64,000 bases of DNA from NCBI RefSeq assembly GCF_028622875.1, contig NZ_CP117709.1, positions 744,001 to 808,000 of the forward strand, in the 5' to 3' direction. A model generated the notes under the pieces. That model was not told the origin of the DNA. It worked only from the letters and a program-made list of their open reading frames with translations, and made no database searches. A program made the translations under genes and the position numbers. Source of the DNA: Streptomyces sp. MMBL 11-1 (GTDB taxonomy: Bacteria; Actinomycetota; Actinomycetes; Streptomycetales; Streptomycetaceae). Shown here one piece after another: positions 8,629-16,194 of the stretch; position 1 is the stretch's first letter; the number at the start of each line of letters is the position of its first letter.

Positions 8629-9794
8629 CGGGACACCTCGCGCACGGTCCCGTCCACCCGGACGTCGTCGAACGCGCCGCGCAGCACGGTGCGTTCGAGG
8701 TCGCTGGGGCCGCTGCCGCCGCGGACGTGGGCGACGAAGTCCTCGGCGATCTGGTGGTCGTCGCGGCCCTTGAGGCGCTGGGCGTAGGAGGCGAGCGGAT
8801 CCTCTGGGGGCCGTTCGGGGTCGAAGACGAGGCTGAGGGTGTGCGGGAAGCGCCGGGCGAGGCGGGCCATGGGCTCGGCGGGGCGTACCGGGTCGGTGAG
8901 GGTGGCCTCGACCCAGGCGTGCTCGTGGCGGTCCAGCGCGGGGTCCTCCAGGAGGGTGTCGAGGCGGCCCCGGAGCCGGGCGAGGGGCCGCTCCACGGGG
9001 CAGTCGATCCGCTCCTCGGCGGCGATGTCCCCGTCGGCGTCGAGGTCGATGAGCCACATGGTCTTGCGGTGGTCGGCCTCGGAGAAGGAGTAGGCGAGCG
9101 GCGAGCCGGAGTAGCGGACCCGGTCCGTGACCCGCTGGGAGCCGTGGAGATGGCCGAGGGCCGCGTAGTCGACGCCGTCGAAGACCCCGGCCGGGACGGC
9201 GGCGACCCCGCCGACGGTGATGTCGCGTTCGCTGTCGCTGGGCTCCCCGCCCGCCACGAAGGCGTGCGCGAGGACGACGGAGCGGGTCCCCCCGGGGCGG
9301 GTGGCGAGGTCGGCGCGGACCTTGTCCATGGCGGCGGTGAGGACCGCCTCATGGCCGGCCCCGGCGGCCCGGAGGGCGTCCTTGACCAGGGCAGGTTCCA
9401 GGTAGGGCAGCCCGTAGAACGCCACGTCGCCGTGGTCGTCGGCGAGCACGACGGGGGTGGCGCAGTTCTCCGGGTCGGTCCGCAGGTGGATCCCGGCCCG
9501 TTCGAAGAGCCCGGCTCCGACGCCGAGCCGGCGGGCCGAATCGTGGTTGCCGGAGATCATGACGGTGGGGACGCCGGCGGCGGCGAGCCGGTGCAGCGCC
9601 CGGTCGAACAGCTCGACGGCGGTGAGCGGCGGGACGGCCCGGTCGTAGACGTCGCCCGCGACGAGGACGACGTCCACCTCGCGCTCCCGGACGGTCGCCA
9701 CGAGATGGTCGAGGTAGGCGGCCTGGGCGTCGAGGAGGGAGACGCGGTGGAAGGACCGGCCCAGGTGCCAGTCCGAGGTGTGCAGGATTCTCAC
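8625..9794 (-). CDS. sbcD: Exonuclease subunit SbcD (Mre11-like nuclease)
   Basis: This 389-residue metallophosphoesterase is the nuclease partner of SbcC. Motif I is at the very N-terminus (RILHTSDWHLGR, metal-binding D and H), then VVLVAGDVYDRA (motif II), MISGNHDSARR (motif III, GNHD), LAHAFVAGG and the GHLHG-type YAALGHLHGSQR (motif V). The C-terminal capping domain with HAWVEATLTDPVRP is typical. The GTG start is preceded by GGAG at seven bases and puts motif I at the expected place. Immediately upstream is a 27-bp tandem repeat whose unit carries another copy of the same GGAG-GTGACGGC string. The stop overlaps sbcC. Confidence 0.94.
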   Translation of the reverse strand: MRILHTSDWHLGRSFHRVSLLDAQAAYLDHLVATVREREVDVVLVAGDVYDRAVPPLTAVELFDRALHRLAAAGVPTVMISGNHDSARRLGVGAGLFERAGIHLRTDPENCATPVVLADDHGDVAFYGLPYLEPALVKDALRAAGAGHEAVLTAAMDKVRADLATRPGGTRSVVLAHAFVAGGEPSDSERDITVGGVAAVPAGVFDGVDYAALGHLHGSQRVTDRVRYSGSPLAYSFSEADHRKTMWLIDLDADGDIAAEERIDCPVERPLARLRGRLDTLLEDPALDRHEHAWVEATLTDPVRPAEPMARLARRFPHTLSLVFDPERPPEDPLASYAQRLKGRDDHQIAEDFVAHVRGGSGPSDLERTVLRGAFDDVRVDGTVREVSR

Positions 9795-9847
9795 GCCGTC
9801 ACTCCAGCGGGTCCGTCCGCCGCCGTCACTCCAGCGGGTCCGTCCGC
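9794..9847. repeat. 27-bp tandem direct repeat duplicating the sbcD ribosome-binding region
   Basis: Two perfect 27-bp copies (9794-9820 and 9821-9847) stand head to tail just upstream of the sbcD start, with a third decayed copy continuing to about 9875. On the sbcD strand each unit contains CGCTGGAGTGACGGC, i.e. the Shine-Dalgarno plus the bases preceding the start. The period is a multiple of three, so the frame stays open through it. Confidence 0.85.
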
Positions 9848-10086
9848 CGTCGTCGCTCCGCGGGCTCCGGTCCGCACCGTCGCTCCGTCGCCCTCCGCCC
9901 GCACCGTCATTCCACCGGTCCCCGCCCGCATCGTCGTCGTCCTCCACCCCGTGGGCCGCGCGCCTGCGGCCCCTGATCCCGCTCGGCACCGACCACGCTA
10001 ACGCCGCCGGGCCGCCGAACCCGCATCGATCATGAAGGTACGGCCGTGGGATTGCCCTCATCACGCGCGTTCGCGCCACGGCGTCG
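9848..10086. other. Intergenic region upstream of sbcD, no gene supported
   Basis: This region lies between sbcD and the yigZ-like gene. It holds the decayed repeat and C/G-rich sequence with serine/arginine/proline-rich spurious frames on both strands. A less GC-rich stretch near 10000-10050 (ACGCTAACGCC, CATCGATCATGAAGG) is the most plausible place for the sbcDC promoter; no -10/-35 pair was convincing. Confidence 0.5.
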
Positions 10087-10713
10087 TCACACGTCGCCGT
10101 ACGCCTCGCCGCCCAGCTCCAGCACGGCGGTCCCCGCGGTCGCGTCGGCGAGCCAGGCGGTGAACGCCTCGACGTCGCCGTCCGGCAGCCCGATGTCGAT
10201 GGTGACGGCCTCGGCGTACCGCACCTCGCGGACGTCCCGCCCGGTGGCCCGCAGATCGTTCTCCAGCTTTCCGGCCCGTTGGTGGTCGACCCGGATCGTG
10301 GCGAGCCGGAAGCGCTGCCGGGTGAGGGTGCCGAGGGCGTCGAGGGCTTCACCCACCACTCCCCCGTACGCCCGGATCAGCCCGCCCGCGCCGAGTTTGA
10401 CCCCGCCGTAGTAGCGGGTGACGACCGCCACGGCGTACCGCACCTCCCGCCGCATGAGCATCTGGAGCATCGGGACGCCCGCGGTCCCGCCGGGTTCGCC
10501 GTCGTCGCTCGCCTTCTGCACGGAGGCGTCGGCGCCGATCACATACGCGAAGCAGTTGTGGGAGGCGGTCGGGTGCTCCTTGCGGACGCGGGCGACGAAG
10601 TCCTGCGCTTCCTGTTCGGTGGCGGCGGGGGCGAGGGAGCAGAGGAAACGGGATCGGTTGATCTCGCTCTCGTGCACACCCGCGCGGGCGACGGTCCGGT
10701 ACTGCTCCTGCAT
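10087..10713 (-). CDS. YigZ/IMPACT family protein
   Basis: This 208-residue protein is a member of the UPF0029/IMPACT family (E. coli YigZ). The N-terminal domain has the family block SEINRSRFLCSLAPA, HNCFAYVIG, SDDGEPGGTAGVPMLQ and VVTRYYGGVKLGAGGL (about residues 15-130). A C-terminal DUF1949-like ferredoxin-fold domain follows. Members are linked to translation control and binding of nucleic acid or Gcn1-like partners in eukaryotes; the bacterial role is not settled. It is divergent from the CoA-binding protein gene with a 75-bp gap that must hold both promoters. Confidence 0.93.
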   Translation of the reverse strand: MQEQYRTVARAGVHESEINRSRFLCSLAPAATEQEAQDFVARVRKEHPTASHNCFAYVIGADASVQKASDDGEPGGTAGVPMLQMLMRREVRYAVAVVTRYYGGVKLGAGGLIRAYGGVVGEALDALGTLTRQRFRLATIRVDHQRAGKLENDLRATGRDVREVRYAEAVTIDIGLPDGDVEAFTAWLADATAGTAVLELGGEAYGDV

Positions 10714-10788
10714 CCGTCCACCCTATGCGCCGCCGGGAGGGCGGGTTCCGGTGGGAATGGGCGGGGCGGGGTCCAGGGTTGTCCCGGC

Positions 10789-11220
10789 ATGAACGCAGAC
10801 GGCACGTACACGGACCCCGCGACGATCAGGCGGATCCTCCAGGACACGGGCGACACCTGGGCGGTGGTGGGCCTGTCCGGCAACCGTTCCCGGGCGGCCT
10901 TCGGGGTGGCGGAGGTCCTCCAGCGGTTCGGCAAGCGGGTGGTGCCCGTGCACCCGAAGGCCGAGACGGTGCACGGGGAGCAGGGGTACGCCTCGCTCGC
11001 GGACATCCCCTTCCCGGTCGACGTGGTGGACGTGTTCGTCAACAGCGCGGCGGCGGGCGGGATCGCCGACGAGGCGACGGCGGTGGGCGCGAAGGCGGTG
11101 TGGTTCCAGCTCGGCGTCGTGGACGTGGACGCCTTCGAGCGGACGCGTGCGGCGGGTCTGGACATGGTGATGGACCGGTGCCCGGCGATCGAGATCGGGC
11201 GGCTGAGTGGCCCCGCCTGA
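10789..11220 (+). CDS. CoA-binding (Rossmann) domain protein, YccU-like
   Basis: This small 143-residue protein consists only of the CoA-binding domain seen at the N-terminus of succinyl-CoA synthetase alpha: DTWAVVGLSGNRSRAAFGVAEVLQ is the dinucleotide loop, KRVVPVHPKAETVHGEQGYASLADIP is the family signature, and VVDVFVNSAAAGGIADEA and AVWFQLGVVD follow. It is expected to bind CoA or an acyl-CoA; no catalytic histidine is present as in full ligases. The stop overlaps the upstream part of the AAC(3)-like frame, but with the chosen GTG start for that gene the two are 46 bp apart and likely co-transcribed. Confidence 0.9.
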   Translation: MNADGTYTDPATIRRILQDTGDTWAVVGLSGNRSRAAFGVAEVLQRFGKRVVPVHPKAETVHGEQGYASLADIPFPVDVVDVFVNSAAAGGIADEATAVGAKAVWFQLGVVDVDAFERTRAAGLDMVMDRCPAIEIGRLSGPA

Positions 11221-11266
11221 GCGGACCGGGTGTGCGGGACGCCCCGGGGCGGGAAGGATCCCCGCC

Positions 11267-12088
11267 GTGGACGACGTACGCGATGTGGACGTGCTCGACG
11301 GGGCCCGGACGACGGCCGCTCTGACCGCTCTGGGCGTACGGCCCGGCGATGTGCTCCTGGTGCACGCCTCGCTGCGGTCGCTCGGACCGGTGGCGGGCGG
11401 TGCGCGGGGGGTGCTGGGCGCGCTGCGCCGGGCCGTGGGGCCAGGGGGGACCCTGGTGGTCCCCGCCTTCACCCCGGAGAACTCCGACACCTCCCCGCAT
11501 TACCGCGCGCGGGTACGAGGCCTGGACGCGGACGCCGTCGAGGCCGTGCGCGCCTCGATGGAGCCGTACGACCCGTCGCTGACCCCCGCGCCGTCGATGG
11601 GCGCGCTGGCCGAGACCGTACGGACGGCTCCGGGGGCCGGGCGCAGCGCGCATCCGCAGACCTCGTTCGCCGCGCTCGGCCTGCGGGCGGCGCGTCTGCT
11701 CGCCGGGCACCGGGCCGGCTGCCACCTCGGGGAGGACTCGCCGCTGGCCCGGCTGTACGAGGCGGATGCCCGGATCCTGCTGCTCGGCACCGGCTACGCC
11801 ACGTGTACGGCGTTCCATCTCGGCGAGTACCGGATGCCCGGTCCGCCGCGCCGGAACTACCGCTGCGTGGTGGCGTCGCGGGGGGTGCGCCGATGGTGGG
11901 AGTACGAGGATGTCGCCCTGGACGACGGGGACTTCGCCGCCCTGGGCGCGGCGTTCGAGGGTGCCGCCGCCGACGGTGACGTACGTGCGGGACACGTGGG
12001 CGCGGCCAGCTGCAGGCTCCTCCGGCTGCGCCCCGCCGTCGACTTCGCCACGGCCTGGCTCACGGAGCACCGGGCGACCGCGCGCTGA
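11267..12088 (+). CDS. AAC(3)-family aminoglycoside N-acetyltransferase-like protein
   Basis: This 273-residue protein is of the FmrO/AAC(3) type ('antibiotic NAT' fold). Recognisable blocks are VRPGDVLLVHASLRSLGPVAGGA near the N-terminus, the acetyl-CoA contact GPGGTLVVPAFTPENSD, the catalytic-histidine region GRSAHPQTSFAALG, and EDSPLARLYEADARILLLGTGYATCTAFHLGEYR. True AAC(3) enzymes acetylate the 3-amino group of 2-deoxystreptamine aminoglycosides. Many Streptomyces carry non-resistance paralogues, and the absence of aminoglycoside biosynthesis genes nearby means resistance cannot be assumed. GTG 11267 follows GGAAGG at suitable spacing. A 17-bp tandem duplication straddles the stop codon. 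Confidence 0.85.
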   Translation: MDDVRDVDVLDGARTTAALTALGVRPGDVLLVHASLRSLGPVAGGARGVLGALRRAVGPGGTLVVPAFTPENSDTSPHYRARVRGLDADAVEAVRASMEPYDPSLTPAPSMGALAETVRTAPGAGRSAHPQTSFAALGLRAARLLAGHRAGCHLGEDSPLARLYEADARILLLGTGYATCTAFHLGEYRMPGPPRRNYRCVVASRGVRRWWEYEDVALDDGDFAALGAAFEGAAADGDVRAGHVGAASCRLLRLRPAVDFATAWLTEHRATAR

Positions 12089-12111
12089 CCTCGGTCGCGC
12101 GCTGACCTCGG
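12079..12111. repeat. 17-bp tandem duplication across the AAC(3)-like stop codon
   Basis: CGCGCGCTGACCTCGG occurs at 12079-12094 and again at 12096-12111. The first copy contains the stop TGA of the acetyltransferase gene; the second repeats the last codons and stop out of context. Confidence 0.85.
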
Positions 12112-12181
12112 GCGGGCGTCCCGGCGGGCGGGCGTCTCAGCGGACGGGCGGGCGTCCCGGCGGGCGGGCGTCTCAGCGGAC
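12111..12181. repeat. 36-bp-period tandem duplication across the XRE-cupin gene stop codon
   Basis: A 35-bp unit at 12111-12145 is repeated perfectly at 12147-12181. The second copy contains the last codons and stop of the minus-strand XRE-cupin gene, so the 3' tail of that gene has been duplicated into the intergenic gap. The unit itself is built from GGGCGGGCGTC-type sub-repeats, which favours slippage. Confidence 0.85.
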
Positions 12182-12745
12182 GGGCGGGATGGCGACGGCC
12201 ATGGTGAACTCGGCCGGTTCGCCGCCCTCGTTGCGGTAGCCGTGCGGCACGTGCGCCTCGAAGGTGGCGGAGGTCCCGGCGGGGACGGGATGGGTGCGGC
12301 CGTCGACGACGAGGGCCAGTTCGCCCTCGGTCACATGGAGGAGTTCGACCGTGCCCTCGGGGTGCGGGTCGGAGGTGGTGCCCTCCCCCGGCATCAGCCG
12401 GCAGGCCCACAGTTCGAGCGGGCCTCGGGCCTCGGCGCCGACGAGCAGCGTGGTGGAACTGCCCGCGTCGGTGGACCACATGCGGACGGCCCGGCCCTCC
12501 GGGACCAGCCGGACCTGGGCGCCCTGCTCGTGATCGAGGAGGGTGGTGATGCTGACGCCGAGCGCGTCGGCCAGTTTGACCGTGGTGCCGACGCTCGGGT
12601 TCGTGCGCGCCTGCTCGATCTGGATGATCATCCCGCGGCTGACTCCGGCGCGGGCCGCGAGGGCGTCGAGGGTGAAGCCGCGCTCCCCCCGCCAGCGCTT
12701 GAGGTTGCGGGCCAGCGACTGGGTGAGCTGGTCGAGGTCGGACAC
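12173..12745 (-). CDS. XRE family regulator with C-terminal cupin domain
   Basis: This is a 190-residue two-domain regulator. The HTH_3 domain (about residues 8-65) reads LARNLKRWRGERGFTLDALA, AGVSRGMIIQIEQARTNPSV, TVKLADALGVSITTLL. The C-terminal cupin_2 domain (about 100-185) has the metal/ligand-binding strands HPEGTVELLHVTEGELALVV and PAGTSATFEAHVPHGYRNEG. Proteins of this layout repress small metabolic or efflux operons and sense a small ligand through the cupin barrel. The neighbours on either side point away or converge, so the target may be its own promoter or an unlinked gene. The GTG start precedes the HTH by seven residues as usual. Upstream, on its own strand, TTGACC (12847-12852) is a possible -35 element. 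Confidence 0.92.
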   Translation of the reverse strand: MSDLDQLTQSLARNLKRWRGERGFTLDALAARAGVSRGMIIQIEQARTNPSVGTTVKLADALGVSITTLLDHEQGAQVRLVPEGRAVRMWSTDAGSSTTLLVGAEARGPLELWACRLMPGEGTTSDPHPEGTVELLHVTEGELALVVDGRTHPVPAGTSATFEAHVPHGYRNEGGEPAEFTMAVAIPPVR

Positions 12746-12913
12746 GTACCGTCCCTGCGGTGGATGGCGGAGTGCGAGTGGCGGAGTGCCGCGTGCGGAG
12801 ACGGCGGGCTGAGCACGGTGTGCTGAGTCGCGTACGGCGCGTGCCGGGTCAAGAATATTGCACTGCCGTGCGGTGCGGTCCCGGCTCCGCCCGGGCGTAC
12901 CGCCGCCACCGCC

Positions 12914-13663
12914 TCACGGAGCTTCGCGTGCCCCGTCCAGCCCCCCGAGGGCCAGCAGTTGCTCGGGCGTGACGCCTTCGGGGATCGGCACGGGCGCGGG
13001 CGTGCGCAGCGGCGGCTGCCACCCCGCCTCCGGGTCCCAGCGGCGGACGACGCGGGCGGGCGCCCCCGCGACCACCGCGTGGTCGGGGACCTCGCCCCGG
13101 ACGACCGCGCCCGCGGCGACCACCACGTTGCGGCCGAGCCGGGCCCCCGGCAGGATCACCGCGCCGGTGCCGATCCAGCAGCCGGGCCCGATCGCCACCG
13201 GTTCCATCCGGGGCCACTGTTTGCCCACGGGCTCGTGCGGGTCGTCGTAGCTGTGGTTGGTGGAGGTGATGTAGACGTACGGGCCGCAGTACGTGTCCGG
13301 GCCGATCGTCACCGTCGTGTCCGCGATCACATGGCTGCCGCGCCCCAGCACCACGCCGTCGCCCAGGGTGAGGACGGTGTCGGGACCGAGGTCCAGGTCC
13401 GGCATCATCCCGGCCGTGAGCGTGACCTGCTCGCCGATGACGCAGTGCGCGCCGAGCTCGATCCAGGGCTCCCCGAACACCGTCCCCTGCGGAAAGGCGA
13501 GCCGGGTCCCCGCGCCGATCGCGCCGAACCGCAGCCGCCCGGGATGCTCGGCGGTGACCGCGCCCGCCCGCTGCGCCCAGGCCCAGCCGCGGTGGACCGC
13601 GCGGGAGGCGGCACGGCGCGGCCAGCGGGCCAGGAAGGAGAACGTGTTTCGGTTCTTCGGCAC
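12914..13663 (-). CDS. Hexapeptide-repeat acyltransferase (LbH family)
   Basis: This is a 249-residue left-handed beta-helix protein. Repeats of the [LIV]-G-x-x-x-x form are clear: IELGAHCVIGEQVTL, LTLGDGVVLGRGSHVIADTT, TIGPDTYCGPYVYITSTNHSY (the acceptor-site NHSYD), VAIGPGCWIGTGAVILPGARL then GRNVVVAAGAVVRGEVPDHA with VVAGAPARVVRRWD as the classic terminal block. It is predicted to acetylate a sugar or similar acceptor using acetyl-CoA. A basic N-terminal segment (residues 5-30, PRRAASRAVHRGWAWAQRAG) may be a membrane-surface helix. GTG (VPKNRN) was chosen; an in-frame start 21 codons upstream is possible. Confidence 0.86.
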   Translation of the reverse strand: MPKNRNTFSFLARWPRRAASRAVHRGWAWAQRAGAVTAEHPGRLRFGAIGAGTRLAFPQGTVFGEPWIELGAHCVIGEQVTLTAGMMPDLDLGPDTVLTLGDGVVLGRGSHVIADTTVTIGPDTYCGPYVYITSTNHSYDDPHEPVGKQWPRMEPVAIGPGCWIGTGAVILPGARLGRNVVVAAGAVVRGEVPDHAVVAGAPARVVRRWDPEAGWQPPLRTPAPVPIPEGVTPEQLLALGGLDGAREAP

Positions 13664-13840
13664 ACACTCACGGTAGTCGGCGGCGCGGTGGGCGATCCGT
13701 GCGATGACCTGTGATGTTCGCCCCACCGGGCGGTGTGCGCCGGGGGTCGTCCCCTACCGTGTGAGGCGGCCCGGTCCGGCGGATCCGATCGATGCGGCGG
13801 GAAGGCCCGGGAGCACCACACCGGCGCGAAGGAGCAGGCG

Positions 13841-14371
13841 ATGGCGGAGCAGGCGTTGATCACGGGCATGGGCGGCAAGGAGCCGGACATCGACGTGGAC
13901 GCGTTCGTGGCCCCGACCTCCGTGGTGATCGGCGAGGTGACGCTCGCCCCGGGCTCCAGCGTCTGGTACCAGGCCGTGCTGCGGGCCGACTGCGGTCCCA
14001 TCACGCTCGGCCCCGACAGCAACATCCAGGACAACTGCAGCGTGCACACCGACCCCGGGTTCCCGCTCACCGTGGGCGCCCGGGTCTCGGTCGGCCACAA
14101 CGCGGTGCTGCACGGCTGTGTGATCGAGGACGACGTGCTGGTGGGGATGGGCGCCACGGTGCTCAACGGGGCGCACATCGGGGCGGGTTCACTGGTCGCG
14201 GCGCAGGCCCTCGTGCCGCAGGGGATGCGGGTGCCGCCGGGCTCGCTCGTGGCGGGGGTGCCCGCGAAGGTGAAGCGGCCGCTGACCGCCGAGGAGCTGG
14301 AGGGCATCCGCTTCAACGCGGCCGGGTACGTGGAGCTGGCGAAGGCCCACCGCGAGGCGCACGGAGGCTGA
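13841..14371 (+). CDS. Gamma carbonic anhydrase family protein
   Basis: This 176-residue left-handed beta-helix protein is of the gamma-CA/YrdA type. The family signatures are SSVWYQAVLRADCGPITLGPDSNIQDNCSVHTD (equivalent of the R-D-D...Q-D region), then the zinc histidines in SVHTD, VSVGHNAVLHGCVIEDDVLVGMGATVLNG and the closing QGMRVPPGSLVAGVPAKVKRPLT. Three histidines are in the positions expected for a trimer-interface metal site, so hydration of CO2 is possible, although many family members have other or no activity. A strong AAGGAG precedes the ATG. Confidence 0.92.
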   Translation: MAEQALITGMGGKEPDIDVDAFVAPTSVVIGEVTLAPGSSVWYQAVLRADCGPITLGPDSNIQDNCSVHTDPGFPLTVGARVSVGHNAVLHGCVIEDDVLVGMGATVLNGAHIGAGSLVAAQALVPQGMRVPPGSLVAGVPAKVKRPLTAEELEGIRFNAAGYVELAKAHREAHGG

Positions 14372-14392
14372 GGCCCGGATTCGGCCGGCCGA

Positions 14393-14446
14393 CGCACCCG
14401 GGCCGCTGTCCCTCCCCGAACCGGACGGGACAGCGGCCCGGGTGCG
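14393..14446. terminator. Perfect 20-bp hairpin between convergent genes
   Basis: Arms 14393-14412 and 14427-14446 are exact inverse complements with a 14-nt loop. It lies 21 bp past the gamma-CA stop and 12 bp before the stop of the convergent thioesterase, so it can serve both strands. There is no U-tract, as is usual in Streptomyces. Confidence 0.9.
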
Positions 14447-14457
14447 TACCGCGGTTC

Positions 14458-14910
14458 TCAGCTGTTGGGGCGCAGGGTCCAGACGACGGTCATCTCGCCG
14501 GTGACCGCGCCGTCGGCGCGCCGGATCTCGATGGCGACGGGGAATTCCGGCCGCTGACCGGCGTCCAGCTCGGCGACGACGTCGGCTATGGGGCGGCCGA
14601 GGGTCGCGGTCGCGGTGACCTCGCCCTTGGCGAGCTTCCTGTAGCCGATCTCGGCCTTCACGGCGAGCGGCACGGCGCGTGACATCTGGTCCCCGAAGGC
14701 GGCGATGACGATCGCGCCACTGGCGGACTCGGCGAGCGTGAACATCGCTCCGGCGTGGGGGCCGCCCAGGTGGTTGTGGTAGTCGGCCTGGTCGGGCAGC
14801 CGGACGACGGCGCGCTCCGGCGTCGTCTCCAGGAAGTCGAGGTTGAGGGTCCGGGCCATCGGGACCGTCGCGGCGAGCATCTCGCCCACGGTCATCTGTT
14901 CAGCGCTCAT
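14458..14910 (-). CDS. Hotdog-fold thioesterase-like protein (DUF4442/PaaI type)
   Basis: This 150-residue single hotdog domain protein contains ADYHNHLGGPHAGAMFTLAESASG, which matches the H-G-G-x-x-x-x-L-x-D/E region of PaaI/DUF4442 proteins: the N-H-L-G-G-P-H-A-G loop plus an acidic residue on the long helix. Later strands SRAVPLAVKAEIGYRKLAKGEVTATA and FPVAIEIRRADGAVTGEMTVVWTLR complete the sheet. It probably hydrolyses an acyl-CoA or acyl-ACP; the substrate is unknown. It is divergent from the membrane-anchored protein gene across a 106-bp gap. Confidence 0.85.
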   Translation of the reverse strand: MSAEQMTVGEMLAATVPMARTLNLDFLETTPERAVVRLPDQADYHNHLGGPHAGAMFTLAESASGAIVIAAFGDQMSRAVPLAVKAEIGYRKLAKGEVTATATLGRPIADVVAELDAGQRPEFPVAIEIRRADGAVTGEMTVVWTLRPNS

Positions 14911-15016
14911 ACCCGAAGGTTACTCACCAGTAGAACCGTTTGGCCATCCCCTTGTGACGGCTCTGGGACAGGGCGGCCGTAGAAGTGGCCGGGCGCCCCA
15001 TCTATGGTTACTGGCC

Positions 15017-16114
15017 ATGTGGCCAGGAACGCAGCCGCCCGGGGGCGAGCAGAACCCGCAGGACCAGAACCAGAACCCGTACCAGCAGCCGGGGTACCAG
15101 CAGCCGAATCCCTACCAGCAACCGGGATATCCGCCGCAGGGCCAGTCCGGGCAGCCCACGGAGCCGGGCTACGGATACCCGCAGGGCCCGCCCGGCGGGC
15201 AGCCGGGGTACCAGCAGCCCAATCCCTACCAGCAGCCGACGGTGCCGCAGTACGCCGTCCCGGGTCCGCCCGGCGGGCCCAAGCCCGGCGACGACAAGAA
15301 GAAGACGACGATCGTGGCGATCGTCGCGGCGACCGCGGTCGTGATCGCGGCGGGCGTCACCGGTTTCCTCGTGCTCGGCAAGGACGACGAGGGCGGCAAG
15401 TCCGTCGCCGGCGGCGGCGAGAAGTCCGCGTCGCCGAGCGCCAAGCCCAGCGAGACGGCCACCGGCTCCGCACCGCCCGTGGAGAACCCGCGGGGCTCCG
15501 AGAACGACCCCAAGCCGGTCGTGCCGGGCTGGAAGGTCGTCACCAACCCCAAGTGGGGCACGCAGTTCGACGTCCCCGGTGACTGGGAGGTCGCCAGTTC
15601 GGGCATGTTCTCCGGCTTCGAGGACGCCAAGGAGCCCACCGGTAAGCCGGTCGCCGGTTTCTCCGCACCCGCCTACTACAAGAGCAAGTGGTGCGTCGAC
15701 GACTCCGACGGGGACGGCAGCGAGGAGGACACCGGGCTGGCCGGCGTCGGGACGAAGGGCGCCCAGGGCGCCAAGAACACCGACGAGGCCGCGACCAACG
15801 AGGCCGCCAACTGGGTGTGGGCCGCCTACGCCCAGCTGGACCCCAAGGACAAGGTCAAGATCGGCAAGCCCAAGGCGTACACCACCGAGTCGGGTCTGTC
15901 CGGCAGCGTCGTCCAGGCCACCGCGCTGGGCCTCGCCAACAAGGAGAAGTGCGACAGCGACGGGAAGTCGATCGCCTTCTCCTTCAAGAACTCCAAGGGC
16001 GACTTCTCGACCTGGGTCCTCTACGCCGCCGCCGGCGTCAAGGACGAGCTTCCCGACACCACCATCCAGAAGATCCTGAGCACGGTCCGCCTCTCCGGTC
16101 AGCCCACCGGCTGA
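15017..16114 (+). CDS. Membrane-anchored protein with Pro/Gln/Tyr-rich cytoplasmic repeats and extracellular domain
   Basis: This is a 365-residue protein. Residues 1-90 are low complexity with repeated N-P-Y-Q-Q-P and P-G-Y-x-x-P motifs. A lysine stop-transfer (DDKKK) precedes one membrane helix (TTIVAIVAATAVVIAAGVTGF, about 97-118). A Ser/Gly/Pro/Glu linker follows, then a globular extracytoplasmic domain (about 165-360) starting at PGWKVVTNPKWGTQFDVPGDW. Two cysteines in the outer domain (SKWCVDD, EKCDSDG) could form a disulfide. This is a common Streptomyces architecture of unknown function; the outer domain resembles small lipoprotein/PknB-substrate domains only in general layout. It is followed by a strong hairpin terminator and is likely monocistronic. 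Confidence 0.85.
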   Translation: MWPGTQPPGGEQNPQDQNQNPYQQPGYQQPNPYQQPGYPPQGQSGQPTEPGYGYPQGPPGGQPGYQQPNPYQQPTVPQYAVPGPPGGPKPGDDKKKTTIVAIVAATAVVIAAGVTGFLVLGKDDEGGKSVAGGGEKSASPSAKPSETATGSAPPVENPRGSENDPKPVVPGWKVVTNPKWGTQFDVPGDWEVASSGMFSGFEDAKEPTGKPVAGFSAPAYYKSKWCVDDSDGDGSEEDTGLAGVGTKGAQGAKNTDEAATNEAANWVWAAYAQLDPKDKVKIGKPKAYTTESGLSGSVVQATALGLANKEKCDSDGKSIAFSFKNSKGDFSTWVLYAAAGVKDELPDTTIQKILSTVRLSGQPTG

Positions 16115-16139
16115 CCCGCGCGCCCGTACGTTCCCGCCC

Positions 16140-16194
16140 CCGAACCGCCCGACGGAGCCTCAGCCGACGCTGAAGGCTCCGTCGGGCGGTTCGG
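16140..16194. terminator. Perfect 20-bp hairpin, one arm inside the next gene
   Basis: Arms 16140-16159 and 16175-16194 are exact inverse complements with a 15-nt loop. The second arm encodes the C-terminal residues of the convergent spermidine-synthase-like gene (…EPPDG), so coding sequence has been fitted to a terminator for the plus-strand gene. Confidence 0.88.

Noticed and set aside
5572..8787. A 1071-residue open frame opposite sbcC
   Set aside because: It has shadow composition (Gly/Ala/Val/Asp) with no recognisable motif; SbcC on the minus strand has Walker motifs, zinc hook and ABC signature.
9794..9875. Possible CRISPR array at the sbcD repeats
   Set aside because: The units are head-to-tail without spacers, only two perfect copies, and no cas genes are present.
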